Notes: generated by a model from the sequence alone, not told the origin. A stretch of 64,000 nucleotides of DNA from Streptomyces sp. AC555_RSS877 (GCF_019049245.1 NZ_JAGMUK010000015.1:1-64000), one strand, 5' to 3'. Shown: positions 9,350-18,977, counted from the stretch's first letter. Translations and numbers: made by a program.

Positions 9350-10785
9350 TGCGCCGAGCAAAAATCGTCTGCACCCTGGGCCCCGCCACCGACACGTACG
9401 ACCAGATCAAAGGACTGGTCGACGCCGGAATGGACTTCGCCCGATTCAACCTCAGCCACGGCACCCACGCCGAACACGAGGAGCGCTACCACCGCGTACG
9501 CAAGGCCTCCGACGAGACCGGCCACAGCGTCGGCACCCTCGCCGACCTACAAGGCCCGAAGATCCGCCTCGGCCACTTCACCGAAGGACCCGTACTCCTC
9601 GAACGCGGCGACACCTTCACCATCACCGTGGAAGAAGGCGCCAAAGGCGACCGCCTCACCTGCGGAACCACCTACCCCGGCCTCGCCACCGACGTCACCC
9701 CCGGCGAACACATCCTCGTCGACGACGGCAAAGTCTGCCTCGAAGTCACCACCATCGACGGCCCCCGCGTCCACACCACCGTCGTCGAAGGAGGCATGAT
9801 CTCCGACCACAAAGGACTCAACCTCCCCGGCGCCGCCGTCTCCGTCCCCGCCCTCACCGACAAAGACGAAGCAGACCTCCGCTGGGCCCTGCACGCCGGC
9901 TTCGACGTCATCGCCCTCTCCTTCGTCCGCACCGGCCGCGACATCGACGACGTTCACCGCATCATGGACGAAGAAGGCCGCCGCCTCCCCGTCATCGCCA
10001 AGATCGAAAAACCCCAGGCCGTCGACGCCATCGACGACATCGTCGCCGCCTTCGACGGCATCATGGTGGCCCGAGGCGACCTGGGCGTCGAAATGCCACT
10101 GGAACAGGTCCCACTCGTCCAGAAACGCGCGATCAAACTCGCCAAGCGCAACGCCAAACCGGTCATCGTCGCCACGCAGATGCTCGACTCGATGATCGAC
10201 AACTCCCGCCCCACAAGGGCCGAAGCCAGCGACGTGGCCAACGCGGTCATCGACGGCACCGACGCCGTGATGCTGTCCGGCGAGACCAGCGTCGGCAAGC
10301 ACCCCATCGAAACCGTCACCACCATGGCGAAGATCGTCGAAGCCGCCGAGGAAGACATCCTGGCGAAGGGCCTCCCGCCCCTCACCGAACGCAACAAGCC
10401 ACGAACGCAGGGCGGCGCGGTCGCCCGAGCGGCCGCCGAAATGGGCGACTTCCTCGGCGCCAAGTTCCTCGTCGCCTTCACCCAGTCCGGCGACACCGTC
10501 CGCCGCCTGTCCCGCTACCGCTCACCGATCCCGCTCCTGGCTTTCACGCCGGAACCCGCGACCCGCTCCCAGCTCAGCCTCACGTGGGGCGTGGAGACGT
10601 TCCTCGGCCCCGAGGCCGACTCCACCGACGCCATGGTCGACCAGGTGGACGAGATGCTGCTGAAGTACGGCCGCTGCGAGCAGGGCGACACCGTGGTCAT
10701 CACGGCGGGCTCCCCGCCGGGAGTCCCGGGCTCGACGAACCTCGTGCGGGTGCACCACATCGGGGAGGACGACGGTCGCAAGTAG
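9349..10785 (+). CDS. pyk: Pyruvate kinase
   Basis: A 478-aa pyruvate kinase, converting phosphoenolpyruvate and ADP to pyruvate and ATP. The N-terminal strand MRRAKIVCTLGPAT, the active-site segment DLQGPKIRLG, the lysine in IAKIEKPQA, and the metal/substrate loop MVARGDLGVEMP are all intact. The B domain and the C-terminal allosteric domain (VAFTQSGDTVRRLSRYR) are full length. The start has no ribosome-binding site and may be leaderless. It is convergent with a HTH-LAGLIDADG gene across a shared hairpin. Confidence 0.97.
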   Translation: MRRAKIVCTLGPATDTYDQIKGLVDAGMDFARFNLSHGTHAEHEERYHRVRKASDETGHSVGTLADLQGPKIRLGHFTEGPVLLERGDTFTITVEEGAKGDRLTCGTTYPGLATDVTPGEHILVDDGKVCLEVTTIDGPRVHTTVVEGGMISDHKGLNLPGAAVSVPALTDKDEADLRWALHAGFDVIALSFVRTGRDIDDVHRIMDEEGRRLPVIAKIEKPQAVDAIDDIVAAFDGIMVARGDLGVEMPLEQVPLVQKRAIKLAKRNAKPVIVATQMLDSMIDNSRPTRAEASDVANAVIDGTDAVMLSGETSVGKHPIETVTTMAKIVEAAEEDILAKGLPPLTERNKPRTQGGAVARAAAEMGDFLGAKFLVAFTQSGDTVRRLSRYRSPIPLLAFTPEPATRSQLSLTWGVETFLGPEADSTDAMVDQVDEMLLKYGRCEQGDTVVITAGSPPGVPGSTNLVRVHHIGEDDGRK

Positions 10786-10794
10786 GCGGGCGCA

Positions 10795-10817
10795 GGGCCC
10801 CTCTTGAGGAGGGGCCC
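10795..10817. terminator. Bidirectional hairpin between pyk and the HTH-LAGLIDADG gene
   Basis: A perfect 9-bp stem (GGGCCCCTC at 10795-10803 with GAGGGGCCC at 10809-10817) and a 5-nt loop sit between two convergent genes, 10 bp after the pyk stop. Confidence 0.75.
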
Positions 10818-10820
10818 GGT

Positions 10821-11633
10821 TCAGTGCTTGGGGCCTACGTGGGTGTCCATGAGGGCGACGGAGGCTTTGCGAGCGACGGAGATGTTGTACGGGTTGCCGT
10901 TCCGCGTGCAGTGCGTCCATTCGATGCCGAGCTTGTCGAGGGTGTCGGTGTAGAGCTGCCGGATGTCGTTGGACACGTTGGTGAAGAAGTACCGGGGGTA
11001 TTCGTAGCGCTTGCTCTCACCGGCGACGAGGCGAGTGGTCCAGTTGGTGATGCGGCAGCCGTCGGAGTGGATGAGGCCGCGGATGAATTCCCAGGGGTGC
11101 GCATCGACGATGGCTTGCTGCCAGGGTTCGAGAGCGATGGTGCGCTCGTGCTTCTTGCCGGGGCCGTGCTGGGGGAACATGCAGGTCCAGTGCTTCGTGT
11201 ACGACTTCACCTCGACGCAGCCGGGTTTGTAGCGCTGTCTGACGCTAGGGAGCGCCATGACCTTGCGCATGGCTTCCTCAGCGGCGGCGATCAGCCCGGT
11301 CTGGGTTGCATTGCAGAAGACGGACAGGTGGTGCTGCTTGGGCTTCGAGACGATGTGCCCATCGCCGAGGTAGAGGCCGAGCAGGTAGGCGTACGCGACT
11401 ACGTCGAACGCGCGCCCTGTGCATCGCGGGCAGTCCGTTGGCTGCTCGTAAGTCTCGCCGCGCGCTTTGCGGTCCTCGCTGCGCCACCAACCAACGGTCC
11501 CTCGCGGAATGTTGAGGCGCTCCGCGACGATGCGATTAGAGACTCCCTGGCGCATGAGGGCGACAGCTTGAACGCGAATCGAAGGACTGTGCTGTTCCAT
11601 ACGGTCACTCTGTGAGAGTGATCGCCGCGACAC
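10821..11633 (-). CDS. HTH protein with two LAGLIDADG-like motifs (stand-alone homing endonuclease type)
   Basis: The frame encodes 270 aa. An N-terminal helix-turn-helix (VALMRQGVSNRIVAERLNI, GTVGWW) is followed by a CPRC pair and then two motifs resembling LAGLIDADG: AYLLGLYLGDGHI and FIRGLIHSDGCR. The second half carries basic and aromatic segments typical of DNA-binding nucleases. The more likely start is the second methionine (ATG at 11600, MEQHSPSIRVQA), giving 259 aa, because an inverted repeat sits just before it. GC content is visibly lower than in neighbours, which suggests transfer. It lies immediately downstream of a tRNA gene on the same strand. Whether it cuts DNA or acts only as a regulator is not known. 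Confidence 0.75.
   Translation of the reverse strand: MSRRSLSQSDRMEQHSPSIRVQAVALMRQGVSNRIVAERLNIPRGTVGWWRSEDRKARGETYEQPTDCPRCTGRAFDVVAYAYLLGLYLGDGHIVSKPKQHHLSVFCNATQTGLIAAAEEAMRKVMALPSVRQRYKPGCVEVKSYTKHWTCMFPQHGPGKKHERTIALEPWQQAIVDAHPWEFIRGLIHSDGCRITNWTTRLVAGESKRYEYPRYFFTNVSNDIRQLYTDTLDKLGIEWTHCTRNGNPYNISVARKASVALMDTHVGPKH
11605..11621. promoter_or_regulatory. Inverted repeat at the start of the HTH-LAGLIDADG gene
   Basis: TCACTCT-GTG-AGAGTGA, a perfect 7-bp inverted repeat with a 3-bp centre, lies 5-21 nt upstream of the likely ATG at 11600. Its size and position fit an operator for the gene's own HTH domain, or a small RNA hairpin blocking translation. This is inference. Confidence 0.45.
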
Positions 11634-11638
11634 GCAGC

Positions 11639-11678
11639 AAAAAGCGGATGTTCACGAGAACGTGGACATCCGCTTTTT
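11639..11678 (-). terminator. Strong intrinsic terminator after the tRNA gene
   Basis: A perfect 13-bp outer stem (AAAAAGCGGATGT at 11639-11651 with 11666-11678) continues inward through a G-T wobble and four more pairs to an AGAA loop. The A5/T5 ends make it a rho-independent terminator in both directions. It lies just past the 3' end of the minus-strand tRNA. Confidence 0.85.
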
Positions 11679-11705
11679 ATGGTGGCCTTCAAATCGAAGG
11701 AAAAG

Positions 11706-11778
11706 TGCCCCGGGTGGGATTCGAACCCACGCTGTCGGTGGTTTGAGCACCGTGTCTCTTCCGCTGGACTACCGGGGC
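11706..11778 (-). tRNA. tRNA with anticodon CAA (nominally Leu), short variable loop
   Basis: Reading the minus strand gives a complete 73-nt cloverleaf. There is a 7-bp acceptor stem (GCCCCGG/CCGGGGC), a 3-bp D stem with GG in the loop, a 5-bp anticodon stem CGGTG/CACCG with loop CTCAAAC (anticodon CAA), a 5-nt variable region (ACAGC), a 5-bp T stem GTGGG/CCCAC with TTCGAAT, and discriminator A73. CCA is not encoded. The anticodon reads UUG, so the amino acid should be leucine. Bacterial leucine tRNAs normally carry a long variable arm, which is missing here. Confidence 0.9.
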
Positions 11779-11836
11779 TTCCTGTGAAACAAAGGTTGGC
11801 GGTCACCCGCCGTGCCCCCACCTTACCGCAGCTAGG

Positions 11837-11842
11837 TAGGCT
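11837..11842 (+). promoter_or_regulatory. Candidate -10 element for the ANTAR regulator
   Basis: TAGGCT lies about 38 nt before the GTG of the downstream gene, and the same hexamer sits before pyk. The -35 match is poor, so this is tentative. Confidence 0.3.
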
Positions 11843-11879
11843 CTTGTCAGCAGCACCCGCCCCTGAACGAGGAGCCCCC

Positions 11880-12536
11880 GTGACCGCCCCCGAGTCGCCC
11901 CAGCCCGTAGACGCGCCCGACGACGACAAGTCGCACGTGCCTCCGCTGACGACCCGTGTCGTCATCGCCGAGGATGAGGCGCTGATTCGTCTCGACCTCA
12001 AAGAGATGCTGGAGGAAGAGGGCTACAGCGTCGTGGGCGAGGCCGGTGACGGCGAGCAGGCCGTCGAGCTTGCTCGCGAGCACAAGCCGGACCTCGTGAT
12101 CCTCGATGTGAAGATGCCCAAGCTCGACGGGATCTCCGCGGCGGAGAAGATCGCCGAGGAGCGCATCGCGCCCGTGCTGATGCTGACCGCCTTCTCGCAG
12201 CGTGACCTGGTCGAGCGTGCCCGGGATGCCGGTGCGATGGCGTATCTGGTGAAGCCGTTCAGCAAGAGTGATGTCGTGCCGGCGATCGAGATGGCGGTGT
12301 CGCGCTTCACGGAGTTGCGGGAGCTGGAGAACGAGGTCGCGGACCTCACCCTGCGTCTGGAGACGCGGAAGCTGGTGGACCGTGCGAAGTCGATTCTTCA
12401 GACGGAGTACGGGCTGACCGAGCCGGCCGCGTTCCGTTGGATTCAGAAGACGTCGATGGATCGTCGGATGTCGATGCAGCAGGTCGCCGAGGCGGTCATT
12501 CAGGACGCTGACGAGAAGAAGAACGGCAAGGGCTGA
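11880..12536 (+). CDS. ANTAR-domain response regulator (PdtaR-like)
   Basis: A 218-aa response regulator with a receiver domain (about residues 25-140) and a C-terminal ANTAR RNA-binding domain (about 150-210). Receiver residues are E31/D32, phospho-acceptor D76 in LVILDVKMP, T103 and K125 in LVKPF. The ANTAR helices include LVDRAKSILQTEYGLTEPAA. ANTAR proteins bind tandem hairpins in mRNA and prevent termination. This one matches mycobacterial PdtaR (Rv1626) in layout. GTG at 11880 is chosen because AACGAGGAG sits just upstream. The partner kinase is not in the window. Confidence 0.92.
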   Translation: MTAPESPQPVDAPDDDKSHVPPLTTRVVIAEDEALIRLDLKEMLEEEGYSVVGEAGDGEQAVELAREHKPDLVILDVKMPKLDGISAAEKIAEERIAPVLMLTAFSQRDLVERARDAGAMAYLVKPFSKSDVVPAIEMAVSRFTELRELENEVADLTLRLETRKLVDRAKSILQTEYGLTEPAAFRWIQKTSMDRRMSMQQVAEAVIQDADEKKNGKG

Positions 12537-12557
12537 GACCCCCTTCGCGCCACGTAC

Positions 12558-12598
12558 GACGAGGCCCGCGTCCCGGATTCGGGGGCGCGGGCCTCGTC
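12558..12598. terminator. Bidirectional terminator between the ANTAR regulator and livF
   Basis: A perfect 13-bp inverted repeat (GACGAGGCCCGCG at 12558-12570 with 12586-12598) separated by a 15-nt loop sits between the two convergent genes. Confidence 0.8.
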
Positions 12599-12640
12599 AT
12601 GCAGGCAACTCGTCATGCAGGCAACTCGTCGTGCGGGCAA
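12593..12640. repeat. Three tandem 16-bp units
   Basis: CTCGTCATGCAGGCAA occurs at 12593-12608 and 12609-12624, with a third copy differing at two positions at 12625-12640. The array starts inside the right arm of the terminator and runs toward the livF stop. Confidence 0.85.
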
Positions 12641-12654
12641 GTCGCAAGCGTGTC

Positions 12655-13367
12655 CTAGTCCTCGCCGAGGTATGCCTTGCGGACCGATTCGTCGTGGAGC
12701 AGGTTTTCGCCGGTGCCGGAGACGACGATGCTGCCGACCTCCATGACGTGTCCCTGGTCGGCCAGGGAGAGTGCGGCTTGGGCGTTCTGTTCGACGAGGA
12801 GGATGGTCGTGCCGGTGGACTTGAGCTCGGCGATGGTGGCCATGATCTTCTGCATCATGATGGGGGAGAGGCCCATGGAGGGTTCGTCCAGCATGAGGAG
12901 CTTGGGCCGGGACATCAGGGCGCGGCCCATGGCCAGCATCTGCTGCTCGCCGCCGGAGAGGGTTCCTGCGGCTTGCCTGCGGCGTTCTCCGAGGATGGGG
13001 AAGAGGTCGTAGGCGCGCTGGATGTCCTTTTCGATGCCTTCCTTGTCCTTCCTGAGGAAGGCGCCGAGTTGGAGGTTTTCGGCGATGGTGAGGCGGGGGA
13101 AGATGTGGCGGCCTTCGGGGGAGTGGGCCAGTCCGAGGGCGACGATCTTGTGGGCGGGGATGCCGGTGAGGGGCTTGCCGTCGAAGATGATCTTTCCGGA
13201 GGCCGGCTTGAGGAGGCCCGAGAGGGTGCGCAGGGTGGTGGTTTTGCCGGCGCCGTTGGTGCCGATGAGGGTGACGACCTGGCCGGCGTCGACGCTGAAG
13301 GAGATGCCTTTGACGGCTTCGATTTTGCCGTAGGCGACCCGGAGGTCTTCGACCTCAAGCAGTGCGG

Positions 13368-13371
<4 letters not shown>
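12655..13371 (-). CDS. livF: Branched-chain amino acid ABC transporter, ATP-binding protein LivF
   Basis: A 238-aa ABC ATPase powering high-affinity Leu/Ile/Val uptake. Walker A is GTNGAGKTT, the signature LSGGEQQ, Walker B KLLMLDEPS, followed by the H-loop region. The HxxPEGRHIFP segment is typical of LivF. The GTG start at 13371 overlaps the livG TGA by 4 bp, so it is the last gene of livKHMGF. Transcription ends at a strong hairpin. Confidence 0.95.
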
Positions 13372-14233
<862 letters not shown>

Positions 14234-14237
<4 letters not shown>

Positions 14238-16033
14238 GCCCCCGCCTTGGTGACGGTTGCCGGTTCGTCGGTCAGCGTCGTTTGTTGTGGTACGTCGAGT
14301 TGGCCGGTTTCGTGGAATTCCAGCTGGTTGCGACGGTTGGCGATGATGCCTTCGGGGCGGAAGCGCATCAGGAGGATGAGCGCGATGCCGAAGGCGAGCA
14401 GTGACTTGTCCTGGAGGAAGACGAGCTTCTCGGGGAGCAGGTAGAGCAGGGCGGCGCCGAGGATGGGGCCGGCGACGGTGCCCATGCCGCCGAGGACGAC
14501 TGCGGCGAGGAGGAAGGCCGAGTTCGGCGGGGTGGAGCCGGCGAACTGGTACGGCGTCGGGACGACGCTGTAGGTGACGTGGGCGCTGACGGTGCCGGCG
14601 AGGCCGGCGAGGGCGGCGCCGAGGGCGAAGGCGATGAGTTTGACGCGGAAGCCGTTGATGCCCATGGCGGTGGCGGCGGTCTCGTCTTCGCGGATGGCGA
14701 TCCAGGAGCGGCCGATGCGGGAGTCGGCGGCGCGGGTGTACACCAGGACGACGATCGCCATGATGAGGACCATCAGCAGGTAGTAGTTGGCGAAGCGGCC
14801 GAGGGTGAAGCCGGCTACGTCGTGTGCTTCGCCGAAGTTGAACCCGAAGAAGCTGAGGTCGGGGATGGACGGGATGCCGTTGGGGCCGTTGGTGATGTCC
14901 GGGCCGGAGACGCCGTCCATGTTGTTGACGGCGATGCGGAAGATCTCGCCGAAGCCGAGGGTGACGATGGCGAGGTAGTCGCCGCGCAGTCGCAGGGTGG
15001 GGGCGCCGATGAGGACGCCGAAGATGAGGCTGGCGGCGGCGCCGGCGAGGGCGGCGGCCCAGAAGGGGAACTGGACGCCGGAGAAGCGGGAGAACTCGGA
15101 GCCGGAGACGAGGGCGGCGGTGTAGGCGCCGACGCCGAGGAAGGCGACGTATCCGAGGTCGAGGAGTCCGGCGAGGCCGACGACGATGTTGAGGCCGAGG
15201 GCGACGGTTCCGAAGATGAGGATGTTGACGCCGATGTTGGCGTAGTGGTCGTCGGTCTGGGTGAAGGGGAACGCGATGGCCGCGAGGAAGCCCATGGCGA
15301 GCGTGAAGCTGCGGTTGTGGGCGACGATGCGGGAGAAGCGGTCCATGACGCCTGCGGTGTGCAGGGCCCAGGTGAAGAAGACGACGACGAAGAGGTAGCC
15401 GATGAAGAGTTCGCCGTACTCGGTGTCGATGCCGTAGGTGAAGACGGCGAGGCCGAGGATGGTGGCGAGGGTGATGACGGCGCGTTCCAGCCAGGGGGTG
15501 AGGGGCTGGGGTGCGGGGATCGCGTCGGGCTTGGTGATGTACGCCTTGAGGCTTTCCTTGGTGCTGTTTTCGCCGACTCCTTGTTGGGGGAGGGCGAAGG
15601 CGCCGAGGACGGGCAGCAGGGAGGCGATGGCTGCGATCCAGCCGCCGGGTTCGAGGTTGACGACGCCGCCGAGGTTGTTGGCGATGGCGATGACGGTGAA
15701 CCAGGTGGTGCCGAGGCCGCCGAGGGCGGCGAGGGCGAGGGGGGCGTTGTTGCGGGCGGGCAGGAGCCAGCCGAGGCCGCGGACGCCGTAGAGGGCGAGG
15801 GCGAAGAGGGTGGTGAGGAGGCCGGCGGTGAAGGTGAGCCATTGCAGGCCGCCGGGGTAGCCGTTGATGGTGAGGTCGCCGGGGAATTCTGAGGTCCAGG
15901 TCCAGGCGAGGAAGGCGGAGGCGGCGGTGGCTATGCCGCCGCCGAGGAGGAGGCCGCGGGCGGCTGCTTCCGGGAGGGGGATGAGGCCGCGGGTGGCGGG
16001 GGTGGTTTTGGTGATGTCGGTCATCGTGATCAC
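14234..16033 (-). CDS. livM: Branched-chain amino acid ABC transporter permease LivM
   Basis: A 599-aa permease. The conserved LivM core (from about residue 250, with LGLNIVVGLAGLLDLGY) is preceded by a 200-residue region with several hydrophobic segments, making it longer than typical single-domain LivM; this extension is seen in other actinomycete LivM proteins. The EAA-like loop SWIAIREDETAA contacts the ATPases. The GTG at 16033 overlaps the livH stop; an ATG three codons in is an alternative start. Confidence 0.92.
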
Positions 16034-16959
16034 GCCCTGTCCGCGACGCGTTCGCCGAGTAGGCCTTGTGGCCTCACGAGGAGGACGATGATGAGGAGGG
16101 CGAAGGCCCAGACGTTGGCCCAGCCCTGGCCGCCGAGTTGCTGCATGCCGGGGATGCCGTCGATGTAGGCGGAGGCGAGGGTTTCGGCGATGCCGAGGAC
16201 GATGCCGCCGAGCATGGCGCCGTAGATGTTGCCGATGCCGCCGAGGACGGCGGCGGTGAACGCCTTGAGGCCCATGAGGAAGCCCATGCGGTAGTCGACG
16301 TTGCCGTACTTGAGGCCGTAGGCGACGGCTGCCACGGCGGCGAAGAAGCCGCCGATCGCGAAGGCGATGACGATGATGCGGTTGGTGTCGATGCCCATGA
16401 GCTGGGCGGTGTCCGGGTCCTGCGCGGTGGCCTGCATGGCGCGGCCGGTGCGGCTCTTGCGGACGAAGAAGGCGAGGCCGGACATGCAGATGATCGCGGC
16501 GGCGATCAGGAAGATGTCGGCGTCCTTGATGGTGATGGAGCCGATGTCGTGGGTGGCGTCGAGGCCGGGGAAGGCGCGGGCGCGGTCGGCGTCGGGGTAG
16601 AAGTTGCGGACGACCTCCTGGAGCGCCAGGGAGAGGCCGATGGCGGTGATGAGCGGTGCTAGCCGTGGTGCTCCGCGCAGTGGCCGATAGGCGAATCGTT
16701 CCGCTCCGACGGCGATGAGGATGGCGACGATGGCGCCGCCCAGGAGCATCAGGGGGATGGCGAGGGCCATCGCTGTGCCGTCGGGGAGGATGTAGAAGTA
16801 GACCGTGAGTGCGCCGAAGGCGCCGGTCATGAAGATCTCGCCGTGCGCGAAGTTGATGAGCTGGACGATGCCGTACACCATCGTGTAGCCGATGGCGATG
16901 AGCCCGTACATCGAGCCTAGGAGCAGCCCGTTGGCCAGCTGCTGCGGCAGGGTGTTCAC
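16030..16959 (-). CDS. livH: Branched-chain amino acid ABC transporter permease LivH
   Basis: A 309-aa inner-membrane permease with about eight hydrophobic segments. It begins QLANGLLLGSMYGLIAIGYT and contains the LINFAHGE signature of LivH and the cytoplasmic loop RAMQATAQDPDTAQLMGID. GTG at 16959 has a GGAGG-type site just upstream. It forms the channel with LivM. Confidence 0.94.
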   Translation of the reverse strand: MNTLPQQLANGLLLGSMYGLIAIGYTMVYGIVQLINFAHGEIFMTGAFGALTVYFYILPDGTAMALAIPLMLLGGAIVAILIAVGAERFAYRPLRGAPRLAPLITAIGLSLALQEVVRNFYPDADRARAFPGLDATHDIGSITIKDADIFLIAAAIICMSGLAFFVRKSRTGRAMQATAQDPDTAQLMGIDTNRIIVIAFAIGGFFAAVAAVAYGLKYGNVDYRMGFLMGLKAFTAAVLGGIGNIYGAMLGGIVLGIAETLASAYIDGIPGMQQLGGQGWANVWAFALLIIVLLVRPQGLLGERVADRA

Positions 16960-17030
16960 CGCATGGCCTCCATGTCGCTGGTGGTCGTGTGCACTGGATG
17001 CGTGCCGGGGGGTGGTCTGGGTGTGGAAAC

Positions 17031-17065
17031 GGGCCGCGCGGTCGGGGTCCCCTTCCGCGCGGCCC
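17031..17065 (-). terminator. Hairpin between livK and livH (likely partial terminator)
   Basis: A perfect 10-bp stem (GGGCCGCGCG at 17031-17040 with 17056-17065) with a 15-nt loop lies downstream of livK and before livH. It probably attenuates transcription so that binding protein is made in excess over the membrane components. The role is inferred from position. Confidence 0.65.
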
Positions 17066-17091
17066 GGTGGTGAGGTGTGCTGGGGCCTTGA

Positions 17092-18333
17092 TCAGCCGAG
17101 GTCGGCGGTGCCGGTCTCGACAGCCTTCCAGGCACCCTTTTCGACCTGGTAGACGGTGAGCTGCTTGTTCGTGGTGTCGCCGTACTCGTCGAAGGCGACC
17201 TTGCCGCTGATGCCTTCGAAGTCGGACTTCTGGACTTCGGCGACGACGCTGGAGCGCAGCTTGTTGATGTCGGAGGGGACTTCGCCGTTGTTGGCGTCCA
17301 CGGCGGCCTTCACGGCCTTGATGATGGCGGTGGTGGCGTCGTAGGAGTAGGCGCCGTAGGCGCCGTAGTCACCCTTGTAGCCCTTGGCCTTGTACGTCTC
17401 GATGAACGTCTTGGCGGCGGGGAGGGTGTCGGCGGGGACGCCGACGGAGGTGACGAGGTCGCCCTCGGAGGAGGCTCCGGCGGTCTCGATGTAGGTGGAG
17501 GCGAACATGCCGTCGCCGCCGAACAGCGGGATGTCGACGCCGCCGTCCTTCATCTGCTTGGTGATCAGCGAGGACTCGTCGTACTGGCCGCCGTAGTAGA
17601 GCAGGTCGGCGCCGGAGTTCTTGATCTTGGTGACGAGGGAACCGAAGTCCTTGTCGCCGGTGTTGACGTGGTCGGTCTGGACGACCGTGCCGCCGAGCTT
17701 CTTGAACTGCTCGTTGAAGATCTTCGCCAGGCCGGCGCCGTAGGTCTGCTTGTCGTCGACGACAAACGCCTTCTTCTTCTTGAGCTTGTTGAAGGCGTAG
17801 CCGGCGGCGAAGCCGCCCTGCAGCTCGTCGGTGGTGGCGGTGCGGAAGTACGTCTTGTACGGCCGCTTCTTGTCCGTCTGCCAGTTCTTGCCCTGGGTCA
17901 GCTCGGGGTTGGTGTTCGAGGGGGAGATCTGGACCATGTCGGCCGAGGCGAACACCTGCTGCATGGTCTGGGCGACGCCGGAGTTCAGGGGGCCGACGGC
18001 GCCGACGACGGTCTTGTCGCCGACGAGGGCCGTGGCGTTGGACTGGCCGGTGGCGGGCTGGGCCTTGTCGTCCAGGGCCTTGATCTTGAACTTGACGCCG
18101 GGGACGAGGTTGTTCTTGTTGGCGTCGTCGACGGCGATCTGGGAGCCGTACTGGATGCCGAGGCCGGTGGTGGAGTTCTCACCGGAGAGCGGGGCGTCCA
18201 CGCCGATCGTCAGGGTGGTCGAGTCCCCGTTGTCGCCGGTGTCGCCGCCGTTGTCGTCTCGGGAGCCGCAGGCGGTGAGCGTCAGAGCTCCAGTCGCGAG
18301 GACGGAGGTAAGTATCACCATGGAACGTCGCAC
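17092..18333 (-). CDS. livK: Branched-chain amino acid ABC transporter, substrate-binding lipoprotein LivK
   Basis: A 413-aa extracellular solute-binding protein. The N terminus is a lipoprotein signal (SVLATGALTLTAC, modified Cys about residue 22) followed by a Gly/Asp-rich linker. The mature part has the periplasmic-binding type I fold with IGVDAPLSGENS, the VGPLNSGVA segment and a conserved C-terminal DEYGD. GTG at 18333 is preceded by AAAGGA. It binds Leu/Ile/Val or related amino acids and delivers them to LivHM. Confidence 0.94.
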   Translation of the reverse strand: MRRSMVILTSVLATGALTLTACGSRDDNGGDTGDNGDSTTLTIGVDAPLSGENSTTGLGIQYGSQIAVDDANKNNLVPGVKFKIKALDDKAQPATGQSNATALVGDKTVVGAVGPLNSGVAQTMQQVFASADMVQISPSNTNPELTQGKNWQTDKKRPYKTYFRTATTDELQGGFAAGYAFNKLKKKKAFVVDDKQTYGAGLAKIFNEQFKKLGGTVVQTDHVNTGDKDFGSLVTKIKNSGADLLYYGGQYDESSLITKQMKDGGVDIPLFGGDGMFASTYIETAGASSEGDLVTSVGVPADTLPAAKTFIETYKAKGYKGDYGAYGAYSYDATTAIIKAVKAAVDANNGEVPSDINKLRSSVVAEVQKSDFEGISGKVAFDEYGDTTNKQLTVYQVEKGAWKAVETGTADLG

Positions 18334-18977
18334 AATCAGTCCTTTCCGCAGTCACTGCCATCCCTGTGGGGGCGGCGGGTGCCGCGCTGGTACCGAACTC
18401 CCGATGGAGCGGTGACTGGCCGTGACTCTAAGCCCGGTCTGTGGGCAGGGGCATCGTCGTGGGCTGGCTTGTGACTTTCTTGTTATGACGTGATGGAGGA
18501 CGAAGTTCGCGGAAGGGAGGTCTCGGCCGGTTTGGCCGGTTTTCTCTTCGGTCCGCATTCTGAGAACGTGCACTTCCGCTTGGCCGTGGGTGCTGGTGGC
18601 GTGGGGGAGGGGCCGCGGGCGGTGTGGTGGAGCTGGGGAAGGTGGCGGGGGAGCGTGGCGCCGAACAGGGAAGTGTGGCGCTGTATTGCGCGCATGTTAC
18701 GCAGCGTTACGCCGGGAAAGGGTTTGCGCCTTGCGTTGTGGGGGTGGTCGGGGCCGTGTCGGGGGGTGCCCGTCCTCGGAACGGCGCGGAATCGGTTGGC
18801 TGTCGAGGTGCCGGTGTTGACGCGCCAACCGCTGCGGGTGGACACCCCCCGACACGGCCCCTTGCCGCCGTACGCGGGTGCGGGAGCGCGCGCCTTGTGA
18901 CGCCGGTGGCGGCCGGGCGAGGCCCGCCTCTCGGCCGACCGAGTCGGCGCCGGGCGCGGGTCAGGCGAGCGGCATGG
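18334..18977. other. Non-coding region upstream of livK
   Basis: A stretch of about 640 bp between the end of the thioesterase gene and the start of livK, both on the minus strand. Possible short frames lack proper codon bias or start signals. It should contain the livK promoter, which I could not define. Its main feature is the long inverted repeat at 18750-18861. Confidence 0.6.
18750..18861. repeat. Long perfect inverted repeat with nested hairpin
   Basis: A 19-bp perfect inverted repeat (18750-18768 with 18843-18861; left arm starts GGGGCCGTGTCGGGGG) is separated by 74 nt. Within the spacer is a second 8-bp repeat (CGGTTGGC at 18793-18800 with GCCAACCG at 18824-18831). The nested stems suggest a structured RNA, a terminator, or a miniature mobile-element remnant. 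Confidence 0.7.

Noticed and set aside
18490..18900. Plus-strand frame of 136 codons upstream of livK
   Set aside because: Composition is low-complexity, it crosses the long inverted repeat, has no family resemblance and lacks Streptomyces codon bias.
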